From: Kineobactrum salinum | Lineage (GTDB): Bacteria; Pseudomonadota; Gammaproteobacteria; Pseudomonadales; Halieaceae | Assembly: GCF_010669285.1 (NCBI RefSeq) | Contig: NZ_CP048711.1 | Coordinates: forward strand, 3,534,001 to 3,598,000 | Direction of reading: 5' to 3' | DNA: 64,000 bases | Shown here: piece by piece, positions 7,868 to 18,271 of the stretch | How positions within the stretch are numbered: the first letter of the stretch is position 1 | How the letters are laid out: each line of letters begins with the position of its first letter | The notes under the pieces: generated by a model | What the model was told of the DNA's origin: nothing | Seen by the model: only the letters and a program-made list of their open reading frames with translations | Database searches by the model: none | Translations under genes and position numbers: made by a program

Positions 7868-9781
7868 ATGGCGGGCTTTTGCCTGCTGCTGGCTGCGTTC
7901 CTGATCTACGCCAACAATGCGGGCAATTACCTGTTGTTTGACGACACGCCGGCGCTGACCGGTAATGAGCGGGTGCAACTCGACGGCAGCCGCTTTGATG
8001 ATTGGCGGGTGGCGGCGTTCAGTTCCGATGCGGGTCCGCTGGGACGGCCGTTAACGATGGCCAGCTTTGCGCTGCAGCATGTTGTGGAGGGCGGGTTTTC
8101 GCCGGTCTCTCTCAAAGTCACCAACGCGGTAATTCACTGCCTGATAGCGGCGCTGCTCTACGGCCTGTTCAGTTCCATTCTCGGGCAGCTATCTGCCCAG
8201 GGTCGGTCGCGGCTGGATCCGCGCTGGACCGCGCTGGCGGCAATGGCGCTGTGGTTGTTGCATCCGCTGCAGGTGTCCACGGTACTGTACACAGTGCAGC
8301 GTATGGCCCAGCTGTCCACACTGTTCGTGGTATTGGGGCTGTGGCTGTTCGTTCGCTATCGTGCGCGCTGGACAGTCCGTGGCGCCAGCACCGCGGAAGT
8401 GATTGCCGCTGTACTCTGGCTGCTGCTGGTCGGTGCTGCGGCGATCCTCTGCAAGGAAAACGGCGCGTTGCTGTTCTGGCTGCTGCCGGCGGTCGAAGTG
8501 GCTATCTTCCGGGGTCGCTGGGCCGGGCGCGAGGTGCCCGGCCTGGCGTTGCTGGGATGGCTGCTGTTACTGCTTCCGTTGCTGCTGATCGCGCTACTGT
8601 TCATCTGGTATCCGGAGCTGTTCCACTCGGGTTACCGGATTCGCGACTTCACGATGGAAGAACGCCTGTTGACCCAGCTTCGACTGCTGTGGCGCTACCT
8701 GGGCTGGCTCCTGTGGCCCAATATCCTCGATATGGGTTTTCAGCATGATTATATTCCGCTGTCGCGCGGCTTGCTGCAGCCCGTAGCGACATTGATGGCA
8801 TTGTTGTCGTGGAGCCTGCTGTTGGCATTGGCGCTGTGGCAACGCCAGCGCTGGCCGTTGTTGCTGTTCGCGGTACTGTTCTATCTCATTGCCCATAGCA
8901 TGGAGTCCAGTTTCCTGGCGCTGGAAATGGTTTACGAACACCGCAATTATCTGCCCAGTGTCGCAGTGTGCCTGTTGTTGGCCGCGGCGCTGGGTGCAGT
9001 GGTTGGGCGTCTGCCAGTGGGGCGTAGTGTGTTCGTGGCTGTGGCCGGCCTGTTTGTCCTGGCGACGCTGCTGGCGCTGAGGGCCCACACCTGGTCGGAT
9101 GACCTGCGGCTGTCACGCGTCAATGTTGCCCGTCATCCCGAATCGGTGCGTTCGAATTACTTCTATGCCAACGCGCTGTTGCGCGAATATCGGCTGCGCG
9201 AGGAGCGAGGGCATGACGTACAGTCGGCACAGGAGATGCTCGCTGTAGGGCGGCACTATATGGAGCTGATGCACCAGCAAGACCGCCGCGACCTCGGCGC
9301 GCTGGTGATGCTTTACTATCTCGACAGCAGTTTCTTTCCAGAGTTGCTGCAGCGCACTGACTGGCTGGGGGATATTCGCCGGGCGCTGGAAGGGCGAGTG
9401 TTGAAGCCTTCGGACCGCAATGCGCTGGCCCTGCTGGCTGAGTGCATGGGCAATGATCAGTGCGCGACGCCGGCGCCTGTGGCGCGGGAGTTCCTCCGGC
9501 AGCTGCGGCTGCAATACCCCGAGCTGCCGGATCCGGTAGCTCTGCAATACAACTGGCTCGTCGAGTCCGGTGCCGGCGCCGCTGAACTAATTCCGCTGCT
9601 TGAGGAGGGCATTGAGCGCTGGCCGGGCCAGCAGACTTTCTACCCCCAGCTGATCCACCAATACGACCGGGTCGGCGACGCGGCCGGTATCTATCGTACG
9701 CTGGAACAGTGGCTGCGTGTAGATCCGAAACGCTACCAACTGTCGTTGCAACGGCGGCTGTTCGCCAGGGGCAGCGAATGA
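7868..9781 (+). CDS. GT-C/TMTC-like polytopic membrane protein, copy 1 (putative pilin or surface glycosyltransferase)
   Basis: About 637 residues. The N-terminal two thirds holds roughly ten hydrophobic segments with motifs resembling TMTC/PMT-type GT-C enzymes: a luminal-loop acidic pair in LLFDDTPAL, GRPLTMASF, a HPLQVSTVLYTVQRM segment, and YEHRNYLPS. The C-terminal third is soluble and helical, TPR-like. Such enzymes use lipid-phosphate-linked sugars outside the membrane. The ATG at 7868 with TGAGG just upstream was chosen; the frame is open further upstream, but that part overlaps the pilA terminator. The next gene is a paralogue overlapping by 4 bp. Position behind pilA suggests pilin as substrate; this is inference. 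Confidence 0.7.
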   Translation: MAGFCLLLAAFLIYANNAGNYLLFDDTPALTGNERVQLDGSRFDDWRVAAFSSDAGPLGRPLTMASFALQHVVEGGFSPVSLKVTNAVIHCLIAALLYGLFSSILGQLSAQGRSRLDPRWTALAAMALWLLHPLQVSTVLYTVQRMAQLSTLFVVLGLWLFVRYRARWTVRGASTAEVIAAVLWLLLVGAAAILCKENGALLFWLLPAVEVAIFRGRWAGREVPGLALLGWLLLLLPLLLIALLFIWYPELFHSGYRIRDFTMEERLLTQLRLLWRYLGWLLWPNILDMGFQHDYIPLSRGLLQPVATLMALLSWSLLLALALWQRQRWPLLLFAVLFYLIAHSMESSFLALEMVYEHRNYLPSVAVCLLLAAALGAVVGRLPVGRSVFVAVAGLFVLATLLALRAHTWSDDLRLSRVNVARHPESVRSNYFYANALLREYRLREERGHDVQSAQEMLAVGRHYMELMHQQDRRDLGALVMLYYLDSSFFPELLQRTDWLGDIRRALEGRVLKPSDRNALALLAECMGNDQCATPAPVAREFLRQLRLQYPELPDPVALQYNWLVESGAGAAELIPLLEEGIERWPGQQTFYPQLIHQYDRVGDAAGIYRTLEQWLRVDPKRYQLSLQRRLFARGSE

Positions 9782-11670
9782 GACAGGCGCTCGGCTTTGG
9801 TGCGTGGGCTCCGCTACTGGTACTGGTCTTGCTGCTGGTCGCTGTTAGCTGGTTGTACGCACCGGGCATCCATGGACCCGCGCTGCTGGATGATCGCTCC
9901 AGCATCGCGGTACTGGGTGATCTGGGGGTTACGCCGCGCGTGGCGCTGGACCAGATCCTGGGGGATGGCTCCGGGCCGTTGGGCAGACCGGTGACGATGG
10001 CAACGTTTGTCGCGGAACGGTTCTGGCCGGATGCGGACGTGGCGACGAGCAAGACAGTGAATATCATACTGCACGGGATCAATGGTGTACTCGTGGTGTG
10101 GTTGTTTACGCTATTGTTGCGCAGCGAGCGCTATCCGCATGCCTTTTGGCTGGGTGTGCTCGGCGGAGGCCTGTGGCTGGCGTCGCCGTTGTTCGTCAGC
10201 ACCGTCCTCTATGTCGTGCAGCGCATGGCGATGCTGGCGACCACGTTCATGCTGCTGGCGTTGATCGCTTACATCTATTGGCGGCAACGCTTCGTCAGGG
10301 GACGAAGTCACGCATGGTTGGCTGCGTTGGTGCCGGCATGTGTCTTGCTCGCGGTCTACTCCAAGGAATCCGGTGTTGTCGTGTTGCCGGTGCTGGTACT
10401 GCTGGAATTATTGTGGTTCGGCTGCCGCAATCCCGATGGTGGTCGTAATCCGTGGCTGTGGCGCGGCTGCTGGATACTGTCGGCCGGCGGTGCGGCGTTG
10501 GTAGTGGCTGTTTTCCTGCTGGTGCCGGAGCGGCTGCTGGCACACTACAGTCTACGAGAATTCACGCTGGACGAGCGGTTGTTGACCGAGGCGCGTATTC
10601 TGTGGGATTACCTCGGCCAGTTGCTATGGCCGGAGGTGGGCCGGATGGGGTTGTATCACGACGATATTGTAGTCTCCCGGTCCCTTACCGACCCTGCTTC
10701 CACTGGGCTCGCGGTAGTCGGCTGGGCACTCGTCGGGCTATTACTCATAATCGGGTGTCGTTGGTCATTGGGACGGCAGGTCTCATTTTGTGTGTTGTTT
10801 TTTCTTGCCGGGCACAGCACCGAGTCCACGGTATTGCCGCTGGAACTGTATTTCGAGCACCGCAATTACTTTCCCGCCATCGGGCTGTTCCTGGTGCCGG
10901 CGCTGCTGGCGGCGACAGTCGCCCGGCGGTGGCCAGTACTGGCATCGCCGTTGCTGGCCTGGCTGGGCGTCGCTATTCTACTGCTGACGTTGCAAACCAG
11001 CTCCCAGGTGCAGCTGTGGTCCGACTCGCGCTTGCTGCGCTTCCACCAGGTGATTGCCCATCCGCATTCGTTCCGAGCCAACGCTGATATGGCGGTGCTG
11101 TATGCACAAGCCGGCGCGCTTTCCCCGGCGCTGGAGTATTCCAGGCGCGCGCATGAGGCCGGCACCGAACAGCGGGGAGACCGCTATATCCGCAATCTTG
11201 CACTGGCCTGCATCGCCGGCAAGGCATTGCCGGTGGACGCGCAGCCGGGGCCTCGGTCGCTGGAGAGTGCCCGTCCGCTGAGTTCGGTGGCCACCATGCA
11301 TGTCTTCGTGGACATGCTTCAGGATGGCCGGTGTCCGCAGCTGGACTGGATTGACATAGCGAACAGGCTGGCGTCTGTTTACCTGCGGCCCGGCGCCGGT
11401 GCTACCGCTGCGGCCGATATGTATTCCGTGCTGGCAGTGCTGGAAAACGCACTGGAACGCTACGAAAATGCCTATCGGTATACTGTCCGCTTCCTCGCGT
11501 CGGAACCTAACAACACCCGCGGCCTGCTGATGCAGCTGCATTTCACCACCGCTTTGGGTAAAGTGGAGGAAGCTCGAATCCTGAAACAACAATTGTTGGC
11601 GCTGCAAGCCAGCGGCGAACTCAGCGTCGCTGACCAGCAGACGCTGGCCCTGTATCTGGAGCAAGACTAG
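9778..11670 (+). CDS. GT-C/TMTC-like polytopic membrane protein, copy 2
   Basis: About 630 residues and a diverged paralogue of the preceding gene with the same architecture. Shared motifs in the same order are LLDDRSSI, GRPVTMATF, VSTVLYVVQRMAML, KESG, LREFTLDERLLTEARILW, and YFEHRNYFP, followed by a soluble helical/TPR-like tail. ATG 9778 overlaps the upstream TGA (ATGA), indicating translational coupling. The two paralogues may transfer to different acceptors or act as a pair. No experimental family member is recognised, so the reaction is inferred from the GT-C-like loops and the Dpm1-like neighbour. Confidence 0.68.
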   Translation: MRQALGFGAWAPLLVLVLLLVAVSWLYAPGIHGPALLDDRSSIAVLGDLGVTPRVALDQILGDGSGPLGRPVTMATFVAERFWPDADVATSKTVNIILHGINGVLVVWLFTLLLRSERYPHAFWLGVLGGGLWLASPLFVSTVLYVVQRMAMLATTFMLLALIAYIYWRQRFVRGRSHAWLAALVPACVLLAVYSKESGVVVLPVLVLLELLWFGCRNPDGGRNPWLWRGCWILSAGGAALVVAVFLLVPERLLAHYSLREFTLDERLLTEARILWDYLGQLLWPEVGRMGLYHDDIVVSRSLTDPASTGLAVVGWALVGLLLIIGCRWSLGRQVSFCVLFFLAGHSTESTVLPLELYFEHRNYFPAIGLFLVPALLAATVARRWPVLASPLLAWLGVAILLLTLQTSSQVQLWSDSRLLRFHQVIAHPHSFRANADMAVLYAQAGALSPALEYSRRAHEAGTEQRGDRYIRNLALACIAGKALPVDAQPGPRSLESARPLSSVATMHVFVDMLQDGRCPQLDWIDIANRLASVYLRPGAGATAAADMYSVLAVLENALERYENAYRYTVRFLASEPNNTRGLLMQLHFTTALGKVEEARILKQQLLALQASGELSVADQQTLALYLEQD

Positions 11671-12540
11671 TTGCGTTTTTCCATTGTCATCCCCGCCAAA
11701 AACGAACAGGAAGGCCTCTCCGCAACATTGCCGCGGCTGCGCGAGCTGTATCCGGATGCCGAGGTGATCGTGGTCAATGACGGCTCCTCGGACGATACTG
11801 CCGCGGTGTGCCGGGAAGCGGGGGTGACCCTGCTGACCCACCCCTACTCCAAAGGCAACGGCGCAGCCATCAAGGCCGGCGCCCGGGCGGCGTCGGGTGA
11901 TTATATCGTGTTCATGGATGGCGACGGCCAGCACGCCCCGGAAGCCATTGCGGCGCTGCTGGAAAAGCTGGCTGAGGGCTATGACCTGGTGGTCGGCGCC
12001 CGCAGTGGGCTGGCCTCCCAGGCTAGCATGGTGCGCTGGAGCGCCAATGCCTTCTACAACAGGCTGGCGAGCTGGATGGTGAACCACCGCATAGAGGATC
12101 TCACCTCGGGCCTGCGGGCGGTGCACCGGGGCAGGTTCCTGAGCTTTTTGTACCTGCTGCCCAATGGCTTCAGTTACCCGACCACCTCCACGATGGCGTT
12201 TTTCCGGGCCGGCTATTCGGTGGGCTTCGTACCGGTGGAGGTTGCGCCGCGACTGGGCAAGAGCCATATCAACGTGGTGCGCGACGGGGTGCGCTTCTTT
12301 CTGATCATCTTCAAGATCGGTACGCTGTATTCGCCGCTGAAAGTGTATTTCCCATTGTCGGTGCTGATGGGAGGCTTCGGTCTGCTGAACTATGTGGTCA
12401 CCTTCCTGCAGAGCGGATCGCTGCGCTTTACCAATATGAGTACCGTGCTGGTACTGGCCGCGGTCATCGTGTTCCTGATCGGGCTGTTGTCGGAGCAGCT
12501 CACCAACCTGCAGTACAAGGATGTGAATCACGACGAGTGA
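11671..12540 (+). CDS. Family 2 glycosyltransferase, Dpm1/polyprenyl-phosphate sugar synthase-like
   Basis: A 289-residue GT2 protein. The N-terminal GT-A fold shows VIPAKNEQEGL, the UDP/GDP-site VNDGSSDDT and the metal-binding DGDGQH. Two C-terminal membrane helices follow (about residues 222-285). The layout matches enzymes that make polyprenyl-phosphate hexoses, the donors for GT-C transferases. It starts at TTG directly after the stop of the second GT-C-like gene; no better start is visible. The three genes probably form one pathway: donor synthesis here, transfer by the two upstream proteins. Sugar identity cannot be told. Confidence 0.78.
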   Translation: MRFSIVIPAKNEQEGLSATLPRLRELYPDAEVIVVNDGSSDDTAAVCREAGVTLLTHPYSKGNGAAIKAGARAASGDYIVFMDGDGQHAPEAIAALLEKLAEGYDLVVGARSGLASQASMVRWSANAFYNRLASWMVNHRIEDLTSGLRAVHRGRFLSFLYLLPNGFSYPTTSTMAFFRAGYSVGFVPVEVAPRLGKSHINVVRDGVRFFLIIFKIGTLYSPLKVYFPLSVLMGGFGLLNYVVTFLQSGSLRFTNMSTVLVLAAVIVFLIGLLSEQLTNLQYKDVNHDE

Positions 12541-12573
12541 GCCGCTGCAGCGGGGCCATGCGGGTGGACCGGC

Positions 12574-13050
12574 TCAGGGGATACTCAGCGCCAGGGTCTC
12601 CTTGACTTGCTCCATCACCACATAGCTGGTGGACTCCTGCACCCCCGGCAGAGTCAGCAGGGTTTCGCCGAGAAAGGCCCGATAAGCATTCATGTCCGCT
12701 ACCCGCGCCTTGATCAGGTAGTCGAAATTGCCGGAGACCAGATAGCATTCCTGTACTTCCGGCAGTTCGAAGGCGCTTTGCTTGAACTCCTCGAAGATGT
12801 CCTGGGAGGTGCGGCTGAGGCGGATCTGTACGAATACCACCAGTCCCGCGTCGAGGAAATCCGGGTTCAGGATGGCCTGATAGCCGCGGATGACACCTTC
12901 GCGTTCCAGCCGTTTGATGCGTTCCTTGCAGGGGGTGGTGCTGAGGCCGACCTGGCGCGCCAGCTCCGCGTAACTGCAGCGCGCATCCTGCTGCAACAGG
13001 CGCAGCAGGCGGCGATCGGTGCGGTTGAGGGTATGCAGTTTGCGCTCCAT
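12574..13050 (-). CDS. Lrp/AsnC family transcriptional regulator
   Basis: A 158-residue Lrp-family protein with an N-terminal winged helix-turn-helix (LNRTDRRLLRLLQQDARCSYAELARQVGLS) and a C-terminal RAM ligand domain (YLVSGNFDYLIKARV). It is divergent from alanine dehydrogenase across 196 bp, the arrangement in which Lrp-type regulators (for example AldR) respond to alanine and activate ald. Calling it Lrp itself is uncertain, since paralogues are common. The ATG at 13050 starts at the conserved N-terminus. Confidence 0.85.
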   Translation of the reverse strand: MERKLHTLNRTDRRLLRLLQQDARCSYAELARQVGLSTTPCKERIKRLEREGVIRGYQAILNPDFLDAGLVVFVQIRLSRTSQDIFEEFKQSAFELPEVQECYLVSGNFDYLIKARVADMNAYRAFLGETLLTLPGVQESTSYVVMEQVKETLALSIP

Positions 13051-13246
13051 CGGATTCCACCATGATTCCGGTTATATCTAATCGATCCAACTGTCGACTA
13101 ACGATCTATGGCAGTTAATTCGACTCTTGTGTGGTGAAATAGTAGCGTATTCGCCCATGTTCGGGAGAAAAATAGTGAAAAAAAGTCGAGTGCCTCGCTT
13201 TAGCATGGCGCCTATAGTGAAATCGCTTACCACAAGGAGCACAGCC

Positions 13247-14386
13247 ATGTTGATCGGTGTACCCAGGGAAATCAAAAACCACGAATATCGCATCGGCCTG
13301 ACCCCGGCCGGGGTCCGCGAGCTGGTCGAGGACGGCCACCAGTTGCTGGTGCAGCAGGACGGCGGCGCCGCCATCGGTTTTGACGACGCCCAGTATCGCG
13401 AGGCCGGGGCCGAGATCGTGGCCGGCGCGGAGGAGATTTTTGCCCGCGCCGGGATGATCATCAAGGTCAAGGAGCCGCAGCCGGACGAGTGCCGGATGCT
13501 GCGCCCCGGCCAGCTGCTGTTTACCTACCTGCATTTGGCCCCGGATCCGCAGCAGACCGAACTGTTGCTGGCATCAGGAGCCACCTGCATTGCCTATGAA
13601 ACCGTGACCTCCGCCGGTCACGGCCTGCCGCTGCTGGCGCCGATGAGCGAGGTAGCCGGTCGCATGTCGATCCAGGCCGGTGCTCACAACCTGGAGAAGG
13701 CCCAGGGTGGCAACGGCGTCCTGCTGGGCGGCGTGCCGGGCGTGGAGCCCGCCAGGGTGCTGGTGATCGGTGGTGGCGTGGTCGGCATCAATGCCGCCCG
13801 CATGGCCATGGGCATGGGCGCGGATGTGACCCTGCTGGACCGGGATCTGGGCCGCCTGAAGGACCTGGACATGATGTTTGGCGGGCGTCTGAAAACCGTC
13901 TATTCCACCAAGGAAGCCGTGGAGCGGTTTGCGCTGGAGGCGGACCTGGTGATCGGCGCGGTACTGATTCCCGGCGCGGCGGCGCCCAAGCTGATCAGTC
14001 GTGAGCTGGTGGGGCGGATGAAAACCGGCGCGGTGATGGTGGATGTGGCGATTGACCAGGGCGGCTGCTTCGAGACCAGCCGCGCCACCACCCACCAGGA
14101 TCCCACCTACGTTGTCGACGGTGTGGTGCACTACTGCGTGGCCAACATGCCCGGCGGCGTCGCACGCACCGCCACCGTGGCCCTGGCCAATGCCACGCTG
14201 CCCTACGCGGTGAAGCTCACCCGTGCAGGCGTCACCGCTGCGCTGCGCGACGATGTGCATCTGCGCAACGGGCTCAATGTGCACGCCGGCATGGTCACCC
14301 ACCCGGCGGTGGCAGAGGCGCTGGGCTACGACTACGTGGAGCCGATGGCGGCGCTGGAGCAAAAGCCGCTGCAGCAGTGCGCCTGA
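13247..14386 (+). CDS. ald: Alanine dehydrogenase
   Basis: NAD-dependent oxidative deamination of L-alanine to pyruvate and ammonium. From ATG 13247 (AAGGAG 7 bp upstream) the protein is 379 residues. It shows the family start [16 protein letters not shown], catalytic Lys75 (KVKEP) and His96 (LHLAPD), and the Rossmann motif [23 protein letters not shown] longer in-frame ORF upstream lacks homology. A -10-like TATAGT lies at 13213-13218. The divergent Lrp-family gene is the likely regulator. Confidence 0.95.
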   Translation: MLIGVPREIKNHEYRIGLTPAGVRELVEDGHQLLVQQDGGAAIGFDDAQYREAGAEIVAGAEEIFARAGMIIKVKEPQPDECRMLRPGQLLFTYLHLAPDPQQTELLLASGATCIAYETVTSAGHGLPLLAPMSEVAGRMSIQAGAHNLEKAQGGNGVLLGGVPGVEPARVLVIGGGVVGINAARMAMGMGADVTLLDRDLGRLKDLDMMFGGRLKTVYSTKEAVERFALEADLVIGAVLIPGAAAPKLISRELVGRMKTGAVMVDVAIDQGGCFETSRATTHQDPTYVVDGVVHYCVANMPGGVARTATVALANATLPYAVKLTRAGVTAALRDDVHLRNGLNVHAGMVTHPAVAEALGYDYVEPMAALEQKPLQQCA

Positions 14387-14463
14387 GGGAGTCTGGCCAG
14401 ATGTGACGTTCGCTCCCGCGGCTGATGCTGGCACAGTTTGTCAAATCCCGGCGGGAGGTTATG

Positions 14464-14907
14464 ATGAGTACATTGGCATTTGATTCGCTGCAGTACGCGC
14501 GCCGCCTGAAGGCAGTGGGCGTACCTGAACAGCAGGCGGAAGTGCAGGCAGAGCTGATGGCGGAAGCATTCGGATTCTACGCAGACAACATCGTGACCCG
14601 GGATTACCTCGATGCCACGTTGCGGGCGGCGTTTGCCGAGCAGGATGTCAGGCTGGAGCAGAGATTTGCCGAGTTCGAAACGAGACTGGAGCAGCGGTCT
14701 ACAGAGCATGACCTGCGCTTCAATGCCATAGACCAGCAGTTCGTCCGGCAGGAGGCCAGGATGGACGGCCGCTTTGCCGAACAGGATCTCAAATTCACCC
14801 GGCAAGTCGCCGACATCAAGAGCCAGCTGCGTGTGCTGATCTTTATGGTCAGCGGTACCTGGCTGCTGGTCGGCCTGCCGCTGTTACAGGAGGCATTGGC
14901 GGGGTAA
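14464..14907 (+). CDS. Small coiled-coil protein with C-terminal membrane anchor, DUF1640-like
   Basis: About 147 residues, starting MSTLAFDSLQYARRLKAVGVPEQQAE, which resembles the DUF1640/CCDC90 family. The middle is a long charged heptad-like coiled coil rich in Arg/Glu/Gln with imperfect FAEQD..F repeats. It ends in one hydrophobic helix (LIFMVSGTWLLVGLPLL). ATG 14464 has GGGAGG 5 bp upstream; ATG 14461 is too close. Function is unknown. Similar proteins in bacteria often neighbour toxin-antitoxin or mobile genes, but nothing like that is seen here. Confidence 0.7.
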   Translation: MSTLAFDSLQYARRLKAVGVPEQQAEVQAELMAEAFGFYADNIVTRDYLDATLRAAFAEQDVRLEQRFAEFETRLEQRSTEHDLRFNAIDQQFVRQEARMDGRFAEQDLKFTRQVADIKSQLRVLIFMVSGTWLLVGLPLLQEALAG

Positions 14908-14929
14908 TTCCCCCTGGCGATACCTCGCC

Positions 14930-17131
14930 TCAACTACCGTAACGCGCTTTTGCCTCCCTGCGCCGGGCGTGCAGTACCGGCTCGGTGTAGCCGTTGGGCT
15001 GTTCCCGGCCCAGCAGCACCAGGTCGCAGGCAGCCTGGAAGGCGATGCTCTGGTCGAAATCCGGCGCCATGTTGCGGTAGTCCGGGTCCCCCGCGTTCTG
15101 CTGGTCTACCACCGCAGCCATGCGCTCCAGCGTCTCCCGCACCTGGGCCTCGCTGCAGACACCATGGCGCAACCAGTTGGCGATATGCTGGCTGGAGATG
15201 CGCAGCGTCGCCCGGTCTTCCATCAGGCCCACGTTGTTGATATCGGGCACCTTGGAACAACCCACGCCCTGTTCGACCCAGCGCACCACGTAGCCCAGGA
15301 TGCCCTGAGCGTTGTTGTCCAGCTCGCGCTGGATCTGCTGCTCGGACAGCTCCGCCGCGTTCTGCAGCGGAATCGTCAGAATGTCCTCCAGCGAGGCTCG
15401 CGGGCGCGCCATCAGCTCCTGTTGCCGGGCCGCGACATCGGTTTCGTGATAGTGCACCGCGTGCAGCGTGGCGGCGGTGGGCGAGGGTACCCAGGCAGTG
15501 CTGGCGCCAGCCAGCGGATGCCCGCTCTTGGTCGCCAGCATGTCGGCCATCAGGTCCGGCATCGCCCACATGCCCTTGCCGATCTGGGCCCTGCCGCGCA
15601 GTCCGCAGGCCAGGCCGATGTCCACGTTCCAGTCTTCGTAGGCGGTGATCCAGGGCTGCTGTTTCATCGCCCCCTTGGGCACCATCGCACCGGCCTCCAT
15701 GCTGGTATGGATCTCGTCGCCGGTGCGGTCCAGGAAGCCGGTATTGATGAACACCACCCGCTCCCGGGCGCGCTCGACGCAGGCCTTGAGGTTGATGGTG
15801 GTGCGGCGCTCCTCATCCATGATGCCCAGTTTCAGGGTGTTGCGCGCCATGCCCAGCGCGTCCTCGATGCGATCGAACAATTCGCAGCTAAAGCTGACTT
15901 CGTCGGGGCCGTGCATCTTCGGTTTCACGATATACACGCTGCCGCAGCGTGAATTGCGCCGCTCGCCGCTGCCGTTGAGATCATGCAGGGCGATCATCGC
16001 GGTGAACATGCCGTCCATGATGCCTTCGGGAATCTCGTTGCCGTCCCGGTCGAGGATGGCATCGTTGCTCATCAGGTGGCCCACGTTGCGCACGAACATC
16101 AGGCTGCGGCCCGGCAGTACCAGCTTGCCGCCGTCACGGCCGGTGAACACCCGGTCCGGGTTCAGCGTGCGCTCCAGGGTGTTGTCTCCCTTGCGCACGG
16201 TCTCCTGCAGGTCGCCGCGCATCAGCCCCAGCCAGTTGCGGTAGACCAGCGTCTTGTCCGCGGCGTCGACCGCGGCCACCGAGTCCTCGCAGTCCTGGAT
16301 GGTGGTCAGGGCGGCCTCCAGCACCAGGTCCTTGATCCCGGCGCTGTCGGTGGCGCCGATCGGGTGCAACGGGTCGATCTGGATCTCGACATGCAGGCCG
16401 TGATGACACAGCAGCACGCTGGTGGGGGCGTTGGGTTCGCCACTGTAGCCGCGGAACTGTTCGGGATCGCGCAGCGCGCTGATCTGGCCCTGCTGCAATA
16501 CCACCTGCAGCGCGCCGTTGACCACGGTATAGGCGCTTGCCTGGCTGTGGTCACCGGTGGAGAGCGGGCAGTGGCGATTGAGAAAATCCCGGCCCCAGGC
16601 GATCACCCGCTCTCCCCGGACCGGGTTGTAGGCGCCGGCGCGCTCGGCCCCGCCGGTTTCGGTGATGGCGTCAGTGCCGTACAGCGCGTCATAGAGGCTG
16701 CCCCAGCGGGCATTGGCCGCGTTCAGTGCGTAGCGGGCATTGGTGACCGGCACCACCAGTTGGGGTCCGGCCAGCCGGGCCACCTCGGGGTCGACATCGC
16801 GGGTGGTGATGCTGAAGTCATCGACCTCCGGCAGCAGGTAGCCGATACGCTGCAGGAAATCGCGGTAGGCGGCGCGGTCGTAGTCCGTGCCGGGATTGGC
16901 CTGGTGCCAGCCATCGATCTGCTGCTGCAGCTCATCGCGCCGCTGCAACAGTTCGCGGTTGCGCGGCGCCAGCGCGCTGACAATGGCTTCCAGTCCCTGC
17001 CAGAACTGCTCCGGCGCGACGCCGGTACCCGGTACAATGTCCCGTTCCAGGAGGCGGTGGAGTTCGGCGGCTATCTGCAGGCCGCCCTGCTGGATCCGTT
17101 CGCTCATCGGGTCGTTATCCTTTGCTTGCAT
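14930..17131 (-). CDS. glcB: Malate synthase G
   Basis: Condenses glyoxylate with acetyl-CoA to malate, allowing growth on two-carbon compounds or glycolate. The 733-residue length fits isoform G rather than the shorter isoform A. Recognisable blocks include [32 protein letters not shown], the active-site region [10 protein letters not shown], and the C-terminal [32 protein letters not shown] 17131 or ATG 17107 (MSERIQQGG) are both possible starts. No isocitrate lyase is in the window. A LysR gene lies 97 bp upstream on the same strand. Confidence 0.95.
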   Translation of the reverse strand: MQAKDNDPMSERIQQGGLQIAAELHRLLERDIVPGTGVAPEQFWQGLEAIVSALAPRNRELLQRRDELQQQIDGWHQANPGTDYDRAAYRDFLQRIGYLLPEVDDFSITTRDVDPEVARLAGPQLVVPVTNARYALNAANARWGSLYDALYGTDAITETGGAERAGAYNPVRGERVIAWGRDFLNRHCPLSTGDHSQASAYTVVNGALQVVLQQGQISALRDPEQFRGYSGEPNAPTSVLLCHHGLHVEIQIDPLHPIGATDSAGIKDLVLEAALTTIQDCEDSVAAVDAADKTLVYRNWLGLMRGDLQETVRKGDNTLERTLNPDRVFTGRDGGKLVLPGRSLMFVRNVGHLMSNDAILDRDGNEIPEGIMDGMFTAMIALHDLNGSGERRNSRCGSVYIVKPKMHGPDEVSFSCELFDRIEDALGMARNTLKLGIMDEERRTTINLKACVERARERVVFINTGFLDRTGDEIHTSMEAGAMVPKGAMKQQPWITAYEDWNVDIGLACGLRGRAQIGKGMWAMPDLMADMLATKSGHPLAGASTAWVPSPTAATLHAVHYHETDVAARQQELMARPRASLEDILTIPLQNAAELSEQQIQRELDNNAQGILGYVVRWVEQGVGCSKVPDINNVGLMEDRATLRISSQHIANWLRHGVCSEAQVRETLERMAAVVDQQNAGDPDYRNMAPDFDQSIAFQAACDLVLLGREQPNGYTEPVLHARRREAKARYGS

Positions 17132-17228
17132 TACAGTCTATCGTAGCAAGGCAGTGTAAAGCGTTGATTCTGAATTTAGCTAATTTATCGTTTTTATCGC
17201 GGTCATTCAAAATTTGAATAAATAGTGT

Positions 17229-18185
17229 TCAGGGCAGCGGCGGCTGACCGTCCATGGCCCGGGCGGTGTCGGCAATCAGCTTGCGCAGCCAGCGGTTGGC
17301 CGGATTGTGCTGCAGCAGCGGACTCCACGCCATTTTCAGTTCCAGCGGCGGTATCGCAAGCGGCGGCTCCCGCAACACCACCCGCGGATTGTCGCGCTTG
17401 AGCAGGGCCGCACGGGTGGGCAGGGTCACGATCAGATCATTTTGCTCCGCCAGGGTCATGGCGGCCTGGTAGTGGCGGGTGAACACGCGGATCTGGCGCT
17501 TCTTGCCCAGCCGCGCCAGCGCGCTGTCCACCCAGCCCAGGCGCTGGACATCATCCGGGTCCACCCCCACACCGACCCCCATGCCGGTCTTGCTGACCCA
17601 GATATGTTTGGCCTGCAGATAGTTGTCCAGGCTGAAATCCTCCAGGACGGGGTTTTCCGGGCTCAGCAGGCAGGAAAAGCTGTCGTTCCACAGGTGAATC
17701 TGGTGAAAGGACTGCGGCATGGAGTCGAAGCGGTTGATCACCATGTCGACCTTGCCCCGCTCCACATCCAGGAAACTCACATCCGAGGGCGTCATGATAT
17801 CCAGCGTCAGGCCCGGCGCCTGCACCCGCAGCTTGCCCAGCACCGCCGGCAGCAGGGTCGACTCGGCATAGTCGCTGGCCATGATCCGGAATACCCGCTG
17901 CGCCTCGGCCGGGTCGAAGGCCGAGCGCTGCTGTACTGCCCGCTCGATGTTGGTGAGCACCTCCCGCACCAGCGGCTCCAGCTCCAGCGCCCGCTCGGTG
18001 GGCGTCATGCCGTCGGAGGTGCGCACCAGCAGCGGATCGTCGAACAGCGTTCGCAGGCGCCGCAGGCCGTTGCTCATCGCCGGCTGGGACAGGTTGAGCT
18101 GCTGCGCCGCCTGGGTCACATTGCGCTCGCGCAGCAGCGCATCCAGGTACACCAGCAGATTGAGGTCGATGCGGTTGAGTTTCAC
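17229..18185 (-). CDS. LysR-family transcriptional regulator
   Basis: A 318-residue LysR protein with N-terminal HTH (LNLLVYLDALLRERNVTQAAQQLNLSQPAMSNGLRRLR) and a C-terminal effector-binding domain. The start MKLNRIDLNLLVYLDALL and the sequence LFDDPLLVRTSDGMTPTERA resemble the NodD/PcpR/LeuO-like subgroup, often tied to aromatic or unusual carbon sources. It reads toward glcB on the same strand, but no target can be deduced. Its upstream region contains the palindromic element at 18.27-18.50 kb. Confidence 0.87.
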   Translation of the reverse strand: MKLNRIDLNLLVYLDALLRERNVTQAAQQLNLSQPAMSNGLRRLRTLFDDPLLVRTSDGMTPTERALELEPLVREVLTNIERAVQQRSAFDPAEAQRVFRIMASDYAESTLLPAVLGKLRVQAPGLTLDIMTPSDVSFLDVERGKVDMVINRFDSMPQSFHQIHLWNDSFSCLLSPENPVLEDFSLDNYLQAKHIWVSKTGMGVGVGVDPDDVQRLGWVDSALARLGKKRQIRVFTRHYQAAMTLAEQNDLIVTLPTRAALLKRDNPRVVLREPPLAIPPLELKMAWSPLLQHNPANRWLRKLIADTARAMDGQPPLP

Positions 18186-18271
18186 CTGGGCTCCTATTCA
18201 TTAAGTGAATGCCGGGAATGGCGATGATAGATTGGGGGAATTATACGCGGAGCGCTAGAATTGCCAAGATC

